This document shows positions 31,667 through 40,051 of a DNA stretch of 56,018 nt, piece by piece. A program made the translations under genes and the position numbers. This DNA is from Lutacidiplasma sp049802875 (GTDB taxonomy: Archaea; Thermoplasmatota; Thermoplasmata; Lutacidiplasmatales; UBA184). Under the pieces are notes generated by a model, which was not told where the DNA came from, searched no databases, and saw nothing but the letters and a program-made list of their open reading frames with translations. Position 1 is the stretch's first letter, and every line of letters begins with the position of its first letter. Location of the stretch: positions 1 to 56,018 of the forward strand of contig JBARNH010000043.1 of the NCBI GenBank assembly GCA_049802875.1, read 5' to 3'.

Positions 31667-31767
31667 GAGTCCCTCCCGGCAGTTAGGCCGCGCGGAACGA
31701 AGAAGCCTCCCCCCACCGTTCGGCCTCGAGCCGAAGTTTCATCTTCCCGGCCGCGTCCCCTGTTCCC

Positions 31768-33180
31768 ATGACGGACCTCCCCCGCGGCGTCGAGGCCGCC
31801 GGCGCAGCGGACCGGGTCGAAGCGAGGGTACGCGAACGGATCGCGCCCACTCCGGACTTTCTCGCCAACGTGGCGCGCGTAAGTTCGGAACTCGTCCGCC
31901 GAGTCGAGGAATCGGCGAAGGAGCGATCGAGTCCCCTGGTTCGCGCACTCGTCGCCGGGAGTGCCGCGCGAGGCACCTTCCTCTCCGACCGTCTCGACAT
32001 CGACCTCTTCTTGCTGTTTCCACCGGACCTCAGTCGGGACCGCTTGCGCGAGGAGGGGCTCGCCCTCGGCCGGGCGGTGCTCTCGAGTCCCGAAACCCGG
32101 TACGCGGAACATCCGTACCTCCGCGGGGAGTTCGACGGGTTCCGGGTCGATGCGGTCCCTGGCTTCGCGATCACCGACCCGTCGCATCCCCTCTCACCCG
32201 TCGACCGGACGCCCTTCCATCAGTCGTATCTGACCGGACGAGAGACGCCAGAGATCGTCGACCAGGTCCGGCTCGCGAAGCAGTTCTTTCGGACCCTCGG
32301 GGTCTACGGGTCGGAGGCGAAGACCGAGGGGTTCTCGGGTTACCTCGTCGAGCTTCTCGTCCTCCAGTTCGGTTCCTTGCGCGGGCTTCTCCACGCCGCC
32401 CGTTCATGGCGTCTCCCCGTTCGATTGGCCGAACCCGGAAAGGAACCGCCCCGTCTCCCGCCGGACGTGGCGCTGATCCTAGCGGACCCGGTCGACCCGC
32501 ACCGGAACGTTGCGAGCGCGCTCTCCCGTCGGAACTTGGCCCTCGTGATCGTCGCCGCGTCGGCCTACCTCACGGCGCCAACGGGAGCATGGTTCGAACC
32601 CCGTCCCCGAACGCCGCTCTCTCGGGCGGAAGCGCTCGCCCGGTTGACGGACCGGACCAGTCATGTGAGCGTCGTCCACCTGCCGCGACCGGACCTGGTC
32701 GACGACACCCTCTATCCCCAGGTCCGTAAGGCGGAACGGGCGATTGCGGAAGAGATCTCCCGATCGGACTTCGTCGTGCTAGGCTCCTCCAGCGTGGTCG
32801 GTCCTGACCAGGTACTCGTTCTTCTGGAGGTCGCACACTCCCACCGGTCTGCCGTCCGATTGCAGGACGGTCCGCCGCCGGGTCTGGACCGGGTGGGTCA
32901 CTTCCTCGAGAAATGGACGTCCCCGGAGGCTCCGGTCCTCCAGGGGCCGTACGTCCGTCCCGACGGGAGCCTCGGAGTCGAAACACGACGGGCGGAACGC
33001 GACGTGGAGGCAGTGATCCGGTCCGTCCTGCCCCGCCTGGCGTTGGGGAAAGACCTCACGCCCTCGGATCCCGGTCGTGTCGCCGTGATGCCGCTCGCGG
33101 GGTCGCCGGAATCTCCCGCACTGGGAGACGCGCTTCGGGAGCTGCTCGGAAAGCGGCTCCCCTGGCTCGATACCGATTAG
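31768..33180 (+). CDS. cca: CCA-adding enzyme (archaeal class I tRNA nucleotidyltransferase)
   Basis: The 470-aa product adds or repairs the 3' CCA of tRNAs, needed here because none of the tRNA genes encode it. The nucleotidyltransferase motif is GSAARGTFLSDRLDIDLFLLF (~64-84) with the catalytic DxD; a third acidic residue follows in DGFRVDAVPG. Next are the archaeal central domain (HQSYLTG...VRLAKQFFRTLGVYGSEAKTEGFSGYLVELL) and the C-terminal tail domains. Family length is ~440-470. It overlaps the convergent 121-aa membrane gene by 4 bp. Confidence 0.94.
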   Translation: MTDLPRGVEAAGAADRVEARVRERIAPTPDFLANVARVSSELVRRVEESAKERSSPLVRALVAGSAARGTFLSDRLDIDLFLLFPPDLSRDRLREEGLALGRAVLSSPETRYAEHPYLRGEFDGFRVDAVPGFAITDPSHPLSPVDRTPFHQSYLTGRETPEIVDQVRLAKQFFRTLGVYGSEAKTEGFSGYLVELLVLQFGSLRGLLHAARSWRLPVRLAEPGKEPPRLPPDVALILADPVDPHRNVASALSRRNLALVIVAASAYLTAPTGAWFEPRPRTPLSRAEALARLTDRTSHVSVVHLPRPDLVDDTLYPQVRKAERAIAEEISRSDFVVLGSSSVVGPDQVLVLLEVAHSHRSAVRLQDGPPPGLDRVGHFLEKWTSPEAPVLQGPYVRPDGSLGVETRRAERDVEAVIRSVLPRLALGKDLTPSDPGRVAVMPLAGSPESPALGDALRELLGKRLPWLDTD

Positions 33181-33542
33181 ATCGCGTTCGGTGCGAGGTT
33201 GATCAAGAGGAACCAGAGCGCGAACCAGCCGAAGAACTCCATGGCGAGCAGGCCGGCCCAGTCTCCCTTGGTGTACAGGGAAGAGAGGGGTCGGATCCGC
33301 CGAATGACGAAGGGGCTGACGATGAGGACCACAATTCCCAACGCCAGGGCGACCCAGACCGACAATCCGACCAGGTAGAGAAGCCACGAGGCGAAACCAA
33401 TGGCCAGGGTGATCATCCCGACGAGCAGAACTCCCTGCCCGATCTCGAACTCCTTCTTCGTGAACGATCCTTCGTCGAACGGGGGGAACTCGAAGGCCTG
33501 CTCCTCCTCCTCTTCCAGCTTTCGACGGGCCTTCTTCGCCAT
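33177..33542 (-). CDS. Small membrane protein with three helices
   Basis: The 121-aa product has a charged, acidic N-terminus (KKARRKLEEEEEQ), then three hydrophobic segments, about 38-58, 60-82 and 100-116 (VLLVGMITLAIGFASWLLYL, VALALGIVVLIVSPFVI, FGWFALWFLLIN). No known domain. It starts 3 bp after lipA stops and is the last gene of the tbp-to-lipA run. Function unknown. Confidence 0.75.
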   Translation of the reverse strand: MAKKARRKLEEEEEQAFEFPPFDEGSFTKKEFEIGQGVLLVGMITLAIGFASWLLYLVGLSVWVALALGIVVLIVSPFVIRRIRPLSSLYTKGDWAGLLAMEFFGWFALWFLLINLAPNAI

Positions 33543-33545
33543 CCG

Positions 33546-34463
33546 TCACTCTCCCCGGGCCGACCGGGCACGGCGGTAGAGCTGCTCCGCGTGATACGAA
33601 CTGCGAACCATGGGACCCGCCTCGACGCCGGTGAAGCCGGCCCCGGACGCGGTCGTTCTCCACCGGTCAAATTCGTCGGGCGGGACGTAGCGTTGGACCG
33701 GCAAGTGCCCGGGACTAGGACGGAGATATTGGCCGAGGGTAAGGAGATCGACTCCCACCCTGCGCAGGTCCTCGAACGCCGCGGAGAGTTCCGCCTCCGA
33801 TTCTCCCAGCCCGAGCATGATCGAGCTCTTGGTTACCAGACCTTTCGGGCCGGTCGCGCGAGCCTGCCGCAGCACCCCCAGGGACCGCTCGTACCCCGCG
33901 CGCCGGTCCCGCACCGCGGGGGAAAGCGAGCGTACCGTCTCGAGGTTGTGGGCAAGGACGTCGGGCGGGTTGACCAGCAGCGAGGCGAGGGCGTCCTCGT
34001 TGCCGCCGAGGTCGCCGATGAGGAGCTCCACGAGGACGGTCGGGGAGCGGTCGCGGATCCGCCGAACGGTCTCGGCGAGCAGCGACGCCCCTCCGTCCGG
34101 CAGGTCATCGCGGCATACCTGAGTGAGCACGACGTAGCGCAGTCCCCAGGCGTGCACGGCCTCGGCGACCCGCGCCGGTTCGGTCCCGTCGACCGCCCCG
34201 TTCGGCCAGTGGGTCGTGACCGCACAGAACGCACAGCGGCGGGTGCATTCCGTACCGAGCAGCATCAGAGTGGCCGTGCCGGCCGACCAGCACTCGGGGA
34301 GATTCGGACACCGCGCTTCTCGGCAGACCGTCTCGAGACCGAGGCGGCCGAGCAGGTCCCGCACTTCGAGATACTGTTCCCCGTGGGGGGGTCGGCTTCG
34401 GATCCATTCGGGAAGTCCGCGGGGCGGAGCGGACGCAGGGTTCAGGACGGTGCCGCTCGCCAC
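33546..34463 (-). CDS. lipA: Lipoyl synthase
   Basis: The 305-aa radical SAM enzyme inserts two sulfurs into protein-bound octanoyl chains to make lipoate for 2-oxoacid dehydrogenases and glycine cleavage. The auxiliary cluster is CREARCPNLPEC (Cys47, 52, 58) and the radical SAM cluster CTRRCAFC (Cys73, 77, 80). The C-terminal RSSYHAE carries the conserved R-S-S-Y that ligates the auxiliary cluster. Length is typical. It is downstream of cdc6 (24 bp gap) in the same-strand run. Confidence 0.95.
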   Translation of the reverse strand: MASGTVLNPASAPPRGLPEWIRSRPPHGEQYLEVRDLLGRLGLETVCREARCPNLPECWSAGTATLMLLGTECTRRCAFCAVTTHWPNGAVDGTEPARVAEAVHAWGLRYVVLTQVCRDDLPDGGASLLAETVRRIRDRSPTVLVELLIGDLGGNEDALASLLVNPPDVLAHNLETVRSLSPAVRDRRAGYERSLGVLRQARATGPKGLVTKSSIMLGLGESEAELSAAFEDLRRVGVDLLTLGQYLRPSPGHLPVQRYVPPDEFDRWRTTASGAGFTGVEAGPMVRSSYHAEQLYRRARSARGE

Positions 34464-34487
34464 GGACGTCCGACCGACGGCGTCTCT

Positions 34488-35645
34488 TTAGGCTTTGCGA
34501 GCGCGCGCGCCGCCGGTCCGTTCTTCCAGGAGGGTCGTGAGGAGGCTGGCGGGAAGTTCGTCCATGCCGACCTGACTCGACTCGCCGGAAGCCCCGGCGT
34601 CCAGGGTGACGAGTCCCTCCCGCTCGAGCTCCTTCAACGTGCGCCAGAACGTCGTGCGGCTCATCGGGGGGGCGCCGAGCTCCTCGACCACCGCCGCGTG
34701 CATCGAGCGGAGCTTCTGGCTCGGGACCGCGACCCCTTTCCGCTTCAGCGTGCGGCTGAGGGCGAGCAGCACGCTGAGCTGATTGACCGATAGGCCCTCG
34801 AGGTGGGACTCGGTGACCGTGGGGAGGAGAGAACCCTTCGCCCGGCGCACGTGCTCGCCCGAGATGACGTCGGCCCCGGCGTCCTCCGCGGCATGGGCGG
34901 CGCCGGTAAGGATCTCGAGCGCGAACCGCGCGTCGCCGTTCGGCGCAGCGATCCGTGCGATCTGGTCGAGTACCTCTCGCTCCACGCTGCCGGGCCGCAG
35001 TGCGAGTTTCGTCCGTTCCTCGAGAATGTCCGTGAGCGCCGCGCGGTCGTACGGGGCGAGGGAGAGGCGATGGGTGACACCAAAGCTCGACCGACTGGGG
35101 GCGTCGAGGTACGGAAATAGGTCCTCCGAGGCGACCAGAACGAGGGAGATCGAGCCCAGCTCCACTTCTCGAGACCGCGACAAGAGGTAGACGAGCTTCG
35201 TCTCCTGCTTGACGAGGGCGGCGGCTTCGTCCAGGAGAATGACGAGGTGCTGTGGGCTACGTCGGATCCCCTGTTCGAAGACATCGAGCATCTCCGAGAG
35301 GCTGTAGCCACGATCCGGCAGGGAGACCTTCACGCTCCGCAACAGGTCGAGCATGACGGTCCGGTCGCTCGCCCGTCGCCAGCAGTTCACATACGCGGAC
35401 CGTACCGCGAGGTCGCCCAACCGGCCGCCGCGCTCGAGGTCGGAGGCGAGGCGACGTACGAGGGCGGTCTTGCCGCTCCCGACCCCCCCCGTGACCATAC
35501 AATGGTACGGGAGGCCCTTCGCCAGCCCTTCGCGAAACCGTTTCGCGAGGAGGGTCTGTTCTGTTTCTCGGTGGACGAGTCGAGGGGGCAGGAACGACGG
35601 GTCGAGCGTCTCCTCCTTCAGGAAAATGCGGGGGGACGGAGTCAT
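34488..35645 (-). CDS. cdc6: Orc1/Cdc6-family replication initiator ATPase
   Basis: About 385 aa from ATG 35645, the first Met after the tmk stop; the frame extends to 35717. It has AAA+ Walker A GGVGSGKTAL (~53-62), Walker B VILLDEAAAL, sensor-1 region SLVLVASEDLFPYL, and a lid. The C-terminal winged helix (~285-370) reads LRSMHAAVVEELGAPPMSRTTFWRTLKELEREGLV and would bind origin DNA. It loads the MCM helicase at origins. I saw no repeated origin-recognition boxes in the flanks, so an adjacent origin is not supported. Confidence 0.88.
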   Translation of the reverse strand: MTPSPRIFLKEETLDPSFLPPRLVHRETEQTLLAKRFREGLAKGLPYHCMVTGGVGSGKTALVRRLASDLERGGRLGDLAVRSAYVNCWRRASDRTVMLDLLRSVKVSLPDRGYSLSEMLDVFEQGIRRSPQHLVILLDEAAALVKQETKLVYLLSRSREVELGSISLVLVASEDLFPYLDAPSRSSFGVTHRLSLAPYDRAALTDILEERTKLALRPGSVEREVLDQIARIAAPNGDARFALEILTGAAHAAEDAGADVISGEHVRRAKGSLLPTVTESHLEGLSVNQLSVLLALSRTLKRKGVAVPSQKLRSMHAAVVEELGAPPMSRTTFWRTLKELEREGLVTLDAGASGESSQVGMDELPASLLTTLLEERTGGARARKA

Positions 35646-35676
35646 CGGGCGCTCTGGGGGACAAGACTCGGCAATA

Positions 35677-36327
35677 TCACCTTCGCCGTCGAGCCGTGGG
35701 TCGAACCCCTCCGCCACCCCTCGCCGAGAGCAGCCGATTCAGACGCGACAGGATCGTCCGTACGGTGACCTCCGTCGGGAGCCGAGCGTCCACGACGACC
35801 CAGCCCGGGCGTCGAGCCAAGGTGCGGTAGGCCTTGGCCACCCTTCGCAGTGTCGCGGTCCGCTCGAGCGGCCCACGCGGTCGGACCCGCGAGGCGAGTC
35901 GATGGATCGCTTCGCCGGGGTCGAGGTCGAGCAGTACGACTCGGTCCGGGACGATGGTCGCGGTTCGCTGCAATCGCTCCAGTCGCCGCCGGTCGCTGGG
36001 ACGGAGCGCGCTCCCTTGGTAGGCGAGCGTGGAGTAGAACGAACGGTCCAAGAGGACGAGGTCGTGGGTGGCGAGGGAGCGGACCATCTCCGGGCGGGCG
36101 AGATGCCGGTCTACCGTGAAGTACACTCCCCCTGTCCATGGGTCCCGAACGCTCGCCGATTGGGCGAGCGCTCCGAGTGCCCGGTCGTTCGGCTCCCGAT
36201 GGAGCGCGACCGAGTGACCGCGGCGGCGGAGCGCGGTAGCCAACGCGCGGACCAGCGTCGACTTCCCCGACCCGTCGATCCCCTCGATGGCGATGAGCCG
36301 GCCCGAACCTCGAGCGGTGCGCGTCAC
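35677..36327 (-). CDS. tmk: Thymidylate kinase
   Basis: About 216 aa from GTG 36327, fixed by the GTGA overlap with the upstream TatD-like stop; the longer frame upstream is noise. P-loop IEGIDGSGKSTLVR (~14-27), REPNDR-like DR motif at ~44-49, LLDRSFYSTLAYQG (the DR...S.AYQG signature of dTMP kinases), and a short LID with RVRPRG. It phosphorylates dTMP to dTDP for DNA synthesis, consistent with being next to cdc6. Length is typical of the family. Confidence 0.87.
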   Translation of the reverse strand: MTRTARGSGRLIAIEGIDGSGKSTLVRALATALRRRGHSVALHREPNDRALGALAQSASVRDPWTGGVYFTVDRHLARPEMVRSLATHDLVLLDRSFYSTLAYQGSALRPSDRRRLERLQRTATIVPDRVVLLDLDPGEAIHRLASRVRPRGPLERTATLRRVAKAYRTLARRPGWVVVDARLPTEVTVRTILSRLNRLLSARGGGGVRPTARRRR

Positions 36328-37196
36328 CTCGAACCACCGTCCGGGACCTCGGGTCGCCACCCGTAGACCTTCTCGACCGACTCCACGAACGGCACGAACA
36401 GTCGGTCCGTGTTCCCCCCACCTTCCTCCGCGATCGCGAGCGCCCGCCGCGGCACGGTCGCGAGGTCGAGCACGGCCCCGGGTCGAGTCCGATCGTCCAG
36501 AAAATCGGTTTCGAGGAACCAGGGTGCCGGGTCGTCTCGTACTGCCCGCACGAGCTCTCGGCGAGCGAGGTAGGACGGAACGACGCCTTCCCGCTCGAGG
36601 GCGGGGACCCTCGAGCGCGCATAATGCTTGACGATGTGCTCGGGGGGCACTCCGACCTCCCGGGCGCGCTCGGCGAGCTCCCGGAACCCCGCAGCGTCGA
36701 GGTCGGAGGAGTGCACGACGAGGGGGCAGCCCACCTCCCTCGCCACTTCCAGCGCGTGGTGGAACGCGGCGTCGATCGTCTCGGCGACCTCGGGAGGGAG
36801 CGGGAAGTGAGCTCGCCCTACCTCCCCCAACGCGACCGCTCGTCCCTCGCGGACCCACGCACCCGCGAGGTCGAGGGCGGCGCAGTGGACCTGGAGCGCG
36901 GCGGCGGTTCCCACCGCGGGAACGAGGCGCTCGAGGTCGATCGGGTACGGCGCCACCACGTTCGAGACGACCACCCCGGTCTCCTCTCGGATCTGCCGCC
37001 CCAAACGCTCCGTCGTCTCGAACTGACGGAGATAGTCCGAGACCGACCTTGGCACGTCCGCATCGTAGTTCTGGGTGGCGAGGAACAGGTGGGTGCCTCC
37101 CGCGGCACGAAAGCGTCGGGCCGCGCCCACCCCCTCCCCCGATGGCGAGAGGTGGCAGTGGTGATCGACGACCGGAAGACCTCGCGGCAGCGGCAC
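36324..37196 (-). CDS. TatD-like metal-dependent hydrolase
   Basis: About 290 aa from GTG 37196, 23 bp after the tbp stop; the frame continues into tbp. It is an amidohydrolase/TatD TIM barrel: VVDHHCHLSPSGEG (HxH, ~10-14), ALGEVGRAHFPLP (Glu), PLVVHSSDL (His), IVKHYAR (His) and FLETDFLDDRTRPGAV (late Asp). Archaeal TatD-like proteins are thought to act on DNA or other phosphodiesters, but the substrate is uncertain. The GTGA overlap with tmk suggests coupled translation. Upstream partner is tbp. Confidence 0.82.
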   Translation of the reverse strand: MPLPRGLPVVDHHCHLSPSGEGVGAARRFRAAGGTHLFLATQNYDADVPRSVSDYLRQFETTERLGRQIREETGVVVSNVVAPYPIDLERLVPAVGTAAALQVHCAALDLAGAWVREGRAVALGEVGRAHFPLPPEVAETIDAAFHHALEVAREVGCPLVVHSSDLDAAGFRELAERAREVGVPPEHIVKHYARSRVPALEREGVVPSYLARRELVRAVRDDPAPWFLETDFLDDRTRPGAVLDLATVPRRALAIAEEGGGNTDRLFVPFVESVEKVYGWRPEVPDGGSR

Positions 37197-37218
37197 GCCG
37201 ACGGTCCGAGGCTCCGGT

Positions 37219-37767
37219 TCAGCGCAGGAGTCCCGCGCCCTGGAGCTCCCGGGTGATCTTCTTGACGGCGACTTCGACGTCCGACGGCTTTCGAGCGCCT
37301 GTGCACACCAACTTACCGCTGCCAAACAGGAGCACCACGACCTTCGGCTCGTCAATCCGGCACACGAGCCCGGGGAACTGCTCCGGCTCGTACTCCACTC
37401 GGTCCAACCCGAGGGTGACAGCGATGGCGTTGAGGTTGATTTCGCTCTCGAGGTCCGAGCTGGCGACGATGTTCTGGACCTCGATCTTCGGCTTCATGTT
37501 GATCTTTTGGCCCCCCTTCTTGATTTGGGCGGCCACGGTGTGGATCGACTCTTCGACCTCGTGCATGCTCTTCGCACCAGTGCAGACGACCTTGCCCGAC
37601 CGGAAGAGCAGGATCGCCGTCTTCGGCTGCTTGAGCCGATAGATCAGACCGGGGAACTGTTCGGGCTCATATTCCGCCCCGTCGAGCCCCAACGCGATCG
37701 ATTGCAGGTCGAGTTCGTCACCGAGGGAAGTCGACGCCACGACGTTTTCGATTCGAATCTTAACCAA
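37219..37767 (-). CDS. tbp: TATA-box-binding protein
   Basis: The 182-aa archaeal TBP consists of two tandem ~90-residue repeats forming the DNA-binding saddle. Repeat one has IRIENVVASTSLGDELDL, EYEPEQFPGLIYRL, AILLFRSGKVVCTGAKS; repeat two has IEVQNIVASSDLESEINL, EYEPEQFPGLVCRI, VVLLFGSGKLVCTGARK. It binds TATA elements and recruits TFB and RNA polymerase. It is unusually free of the acidic C-terminal tail seen in some archaea and ends GLLR. It has a striking double TATA motif upstream (37788-37809). First gene of the minus-strand run down to 33177. Confidence 0.96.
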   Translation of the reverse strand: MVKIRIENVVASTSLGDELDLQSIALGLDGAEYEPEQFPGLIYRLKQPKTAILLFRSGKVVCTGAKSMHEVEESIHTVAAQIKKGGQKINMKPKIEVQNIVASSDLESEINLNAIAVTLGLDRVEYEPEQFPGLVCRIDEPKVVVLLFGSGKLVCTGARKPSDVEVAVKKITRELQGAGLLR

Positions 37768-37787
37768 CGGAATCCCCGGCCGCTGAG

Positions 37788-37809
37788 TATTTAAATTGGT
37801 ATTTAAATC
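37788..37809 (-). promoter_or_regulatory. Tandem TATA boxes before tbp
   Basis: Two identical 9-mers TATTTAAAT, 37788-37796 and 37800-37808, start 12 bp apart upstream of tbp. ATTTAAAT is its own reverse complement. The nearer one lies about 21-29 nt before ATG 37767, suiting a leaderless start. Two closely spaced boxes at the gene for the TATA-binding protein itself suggest autoregulation, which is an inference. Confidence 0.5.
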
Positions 37810-37962
37810 ATCGCCAGAGGTTTTCTTTCGGTGAGTCAGCGTAGGTCGACGGAAACGCCGCCGACGGCTTTCCGTTCACTCGCGGCCGGCAGAAAAGGCC
37901 CCCGATCCCGGTTCCGCCGTCCCGGCGGGAGGGACTCTGGCGACTGATATCGCCTCGAATCC

Positions 37963-38190
37963 TTAGGGACGGTTCGGCGGGGTGCCTTCGGCCGCGGGTA
38001 CAGCGGAGGGCGAAATCGGAGCTTCGGGACCCGCCATATTGAACTTAGAGAACTTCTGGCAGATCGGGCATCGCATGTAGCGGAAGTTCCCGAGTCGGAT
38101 CGCGGTGAACGATACCCCGGGCAGATATTCGTAATCGAAGGAACCGCCACACTGGGGGCAGAGCAGTCGGCGAGTGGTGGTCAGCGGCAT
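37963..38190 (-). CDS. Small zinc-ribbon protein
   Basis: About 75 aa from ATG 38190; the frame runs to 38310 but would overlap the nudix gene. CPQCGGSFDYEYL and YMRCPICQKFSKF provide two CxxC pairs for one zinc. Between them, LPGVSFTAIRLGNFRYM is compact and hydrophobic. The Pro/Ala-rich tail is probably disordered. Archaeal transcription or membrane-associated ribbon proteins look similar; function unknown. Confidence 0.65.
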   Translation of the reverse strand: MPLTTTRRLLCPQCGGSFDYEYLPGVSFTAIRLGNFRYMRCPICQKFSKFNMAGPEAPISPSAVPAAEGTPPNRP

Positions 38191-38231
38191 GATCTGAAGT
38201 GATCCGACCGGTCCATGCGCCCCGCCCGACT

Positions 38232-38903
38232 TTACCCCATTCGTCGACTTGAGTCGGCGTCTCCCGTACGGCCCCGAGAGGGGTCGGGGGCGAACGCCGG
38301 GCCGCCCCACTGGTCCTCGGTCGGCAGGCCGAAGAACTCTCGAATCACTCGTCGCGTGAAACCCCAGAGAATGTGCCCCTCAAAGACGGTCGCTGGAACC
38401 TCTACGAGTCCTCGAGCGGTCTCCCGGTGGACCGATCGAGTCTCCCGGAGCGCCGTCCGAGGCAACCAGAACACGTGGGCGACCTCCTCGGCGCTGAGCG
38501 CGGTGGGGCGGGCTCCGCTCGGGCCGAGGGCGCCGGCGAAGATCCCGACCGTGACTCCGAAACGTCTCGCATTCTCGATTCCGACGTATCGCAGGCCTTC
38601 GGTGAGATCTCCCTCCGTGAGACCGACCTCCTCCTGGAGTTCCCGTAGCGCCGTCCGTACGAGGGCTCCGTCCGACGGCTCGGCGCGGCCGCCGGGCAGC
38701 GCGACCTGCCCGGAGGCGGGGTCCGTCGCCCGCTCGGTCCGTTCGATCAGCAAGGTCTCCACCCCGGAGCTCCCCTCGCGCAAAAGGATCGTCACGGCGG
38801 CGCCGGCGCTACCCGTCGGTGGTGAAGTCGGCGAGAATCGCGCGAGCAACTCCCCAATCGTCACCGGAGCGGTCCCGGTCGAGGGTTTCGGCCCCGACGC
38901 CAC
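38232..38903 (-). CDS. Nudix hydrolase, CoA-pyrophosphatase-like
   Basis: The 223-aa product has a complete Nudix box at about 71-93 (GGRAEPSDGALVRTALRELQ, then EEVGL) with the catalytic REXXEE. Before it, ATDPASGQVALPGGR resembles the UPF0035/NudL signature (S.HaGQvaFPGG) of CoA and derivative pyrophosphatases, in a Q-for-H form. Cleaves nucleoside diphosphate-linked compounds with Mg. The coiled-coil gene stops 2 bp before its start, so the pair is co-transcribed. The C-terminus from ~200 is Arg/Asp-rich and probably disordered. Confidence 0.87.
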   Translation of the reverse strand: MASGPKPSTGTAPVTIGELLARFSPTSPPTGSAGAAVTILLREGSSGVETLLIERTERATDPASGQVALPGGRAEPSDGALVRTALRELQEEVGLTEGDLTEGLRYVGIENARRFGVTVGIFAGALGPSGARPTALSAEEVAHVFWLPRTALRETRSVHRETARGLVEVPATVFEGHILWGFTRRVIREFFGLPTEDQWGGPAFAPDPSRGRTGDADSSRRMG

Positions 38904-38905
38904 GG

Positions 38906-39079
38906 CTAGGCCTGCCAGTCGTACGAGACCTTCTCGCGGACGGCCGTCTTGTCGGAGGGATGCTCGGCCCGGGGGTCGAGCTTCTGCTCGAGCAGCGCCA
39001 GTCGCAAACGCAGGTCGCGAAGGTCCTTTTCCAGCTGCGCAAGTTTCGCCGCCATGTCGGCCGCGTCGTCCGGGGGCAT
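38906..39079 (-). CDS. Small coiled-coil protein
   Basis: About 57 aa from ATG 39079. A clear heptad pattern covers residues 9-37 (MAAKLAQLEKDLRDLRLRLA, then LLEQKL), with Leu at a and d positions, followed by a short basic tail ending KVSYDWQA. The longer frame to 39322 overlaps the alpha/beta-hydrolase gene and is not coding-like. It lies 2 bp before the nudix gene. Possibly an oligomerising partner; function unknown. Confidence 0.55.
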   Translation of the reverse strand: MPPDDAADMAAKLAQLEKDLRDLRLRLALLEQKLDPRAEHPSDKTAVREKVSYDWQA

Positions 39080-39134
39080 CGAATCCGAATCGTCTCTTGA
39101 ACTGATAAACTCGGTGGGGGCGACTCGGGTCGGC

Positions 39135-39956
39135 TTAGGCTGTTGGCCCCGGCCCCCGGCGTCGCTCCTCGGCGCTGCGGACAAAGCCAGCGATCGCCTC
39201 GACCGTTTCCTTGGGACGCTCCAGAGGGACCATGTGTCCCGTCTCGGCGAGAATGCGGATCTGCGCACCGGGAATTGATTGTCGGAGGATTCGTCCGTGC
39301 GAGGCGTCCACGACCTGGTCATCCATCGCCTGGACGATCAGCGTCGGCATCCGTACTCCGGCAACGCGCGATCGTTCGTCGAACTTTTCCATCGAGGCGC
39401 TCCATCGGGTGGCGGGACCGAAGTCCTGGTGCTTGACCTGTTCGCGGATCTCGTCCGCGAAGTCGAGGTGGGCTTCGATCCAATCCGGGTAGTAGAGGTC
39501 CTTCAGGATCCTGAGCCCGAAAGCGTCCGGTCCCTCCTTGGAGTACGTCTCGGTCCAACGCTGGGCGATCGACCGGGTGTGGGTATCGGTGTACGCCGCC
39601 CCGCTGATCATGACGAGCCCCCTCACGCGATCGGGGTGGTCGAGGGCGATGCGGAGAGCGAGTTCCGCGCCGCCCGAAAGGCCGACGAGGTACGACGCAT
39701 CGATCGCCTTCTCGTCGAGGAGACCGAGAACGTCTCCCTCGAGCTCGGCGAAGGTGTACCGCGATCCCGGAGGGCTCGGGGTTCTACCGTGACCCCGTAG
39801 GTCCGGGGCGATCACCCGAAACTCCGCGCTCAGCCCCGGAACCACCTCGTTCCAGAGGGTGTGGCTGAGGCCGACCCCGTGGAGCAGTACGAGCACGGGC
39901 CCGGCGCCCTCGTCCCGCGCCGAAAGCGAGATCGGAGGCTGGGCGTCCTCGGGCAT
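39135..39956 (-). CDS. Alpha/beta hydrolase
   Basis: The 273-aa product has the oxyanion-loop motif LVLLHGVGLSHTLW (~23-36), DLRGHGRT, nucleophile elbow GLSGGAEL (Ser ~95), a late Asp in VQAMDDQVVD and catalytic His in AETGHMVPLERP. The cap domain is ~60 residues. It resembles esterase/lipase or 3-oxoadipate-enol-lactonase-like hydrolases; the substrate is not decided. ATG 39956 is ~95 bp from the divergent ThiI-like gene. Confidence 0.88.
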   Translation of the reverse strand: MPEDAQPPISLSARDEGAGPVLVLLHGVGLSHTLWNEVVPGLSAEFRVIAPDLRGHGRTPSPPGSRYTFAELEGDVLGLLDEKAIDASYLVGLSGGAELALRIALDHPDRVRGLVMISGAAYTDTHTRSIAQRWTETYSKEGPDAFGLRILKDLYYPDWIEAHLDFADEIREQVKHQDFGPATRWSASMEKFDERSRVAGVRMPTLIVQAMDDQVVDASHGRILRQSIPGAQIRILAETGHMVPLERPKETVEAIAGFVRSAEERRRGPGPTA

Positions 39957-40017
39957 AATCCATCGACCCGGGGACGGTATTTACCTCCGGCTGAGCGGCG
40001 TTGCCCCCGAGGCCACA

Positions 40018-40026
40018 TCTAAATAG
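40018..40026 (+). promoter_or_regulatory. TATA-like box for the ThiI-like gene
   Basis: tctaaatag lies 26-34 nt before ATG 40052 with no ribosome site in between, fitting a leaderless transcript. Confidence 0.5.
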
Positions 40027-40051
40027 ACCGGCTCGGGTGGTCGGTGCTACG

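Noticed and set aside
35646..35760. Replication origin next to cdc6
   Set aside because: No repeated origin-recognition boxes or AT-rich unwinding stretch was seen in the flanks.
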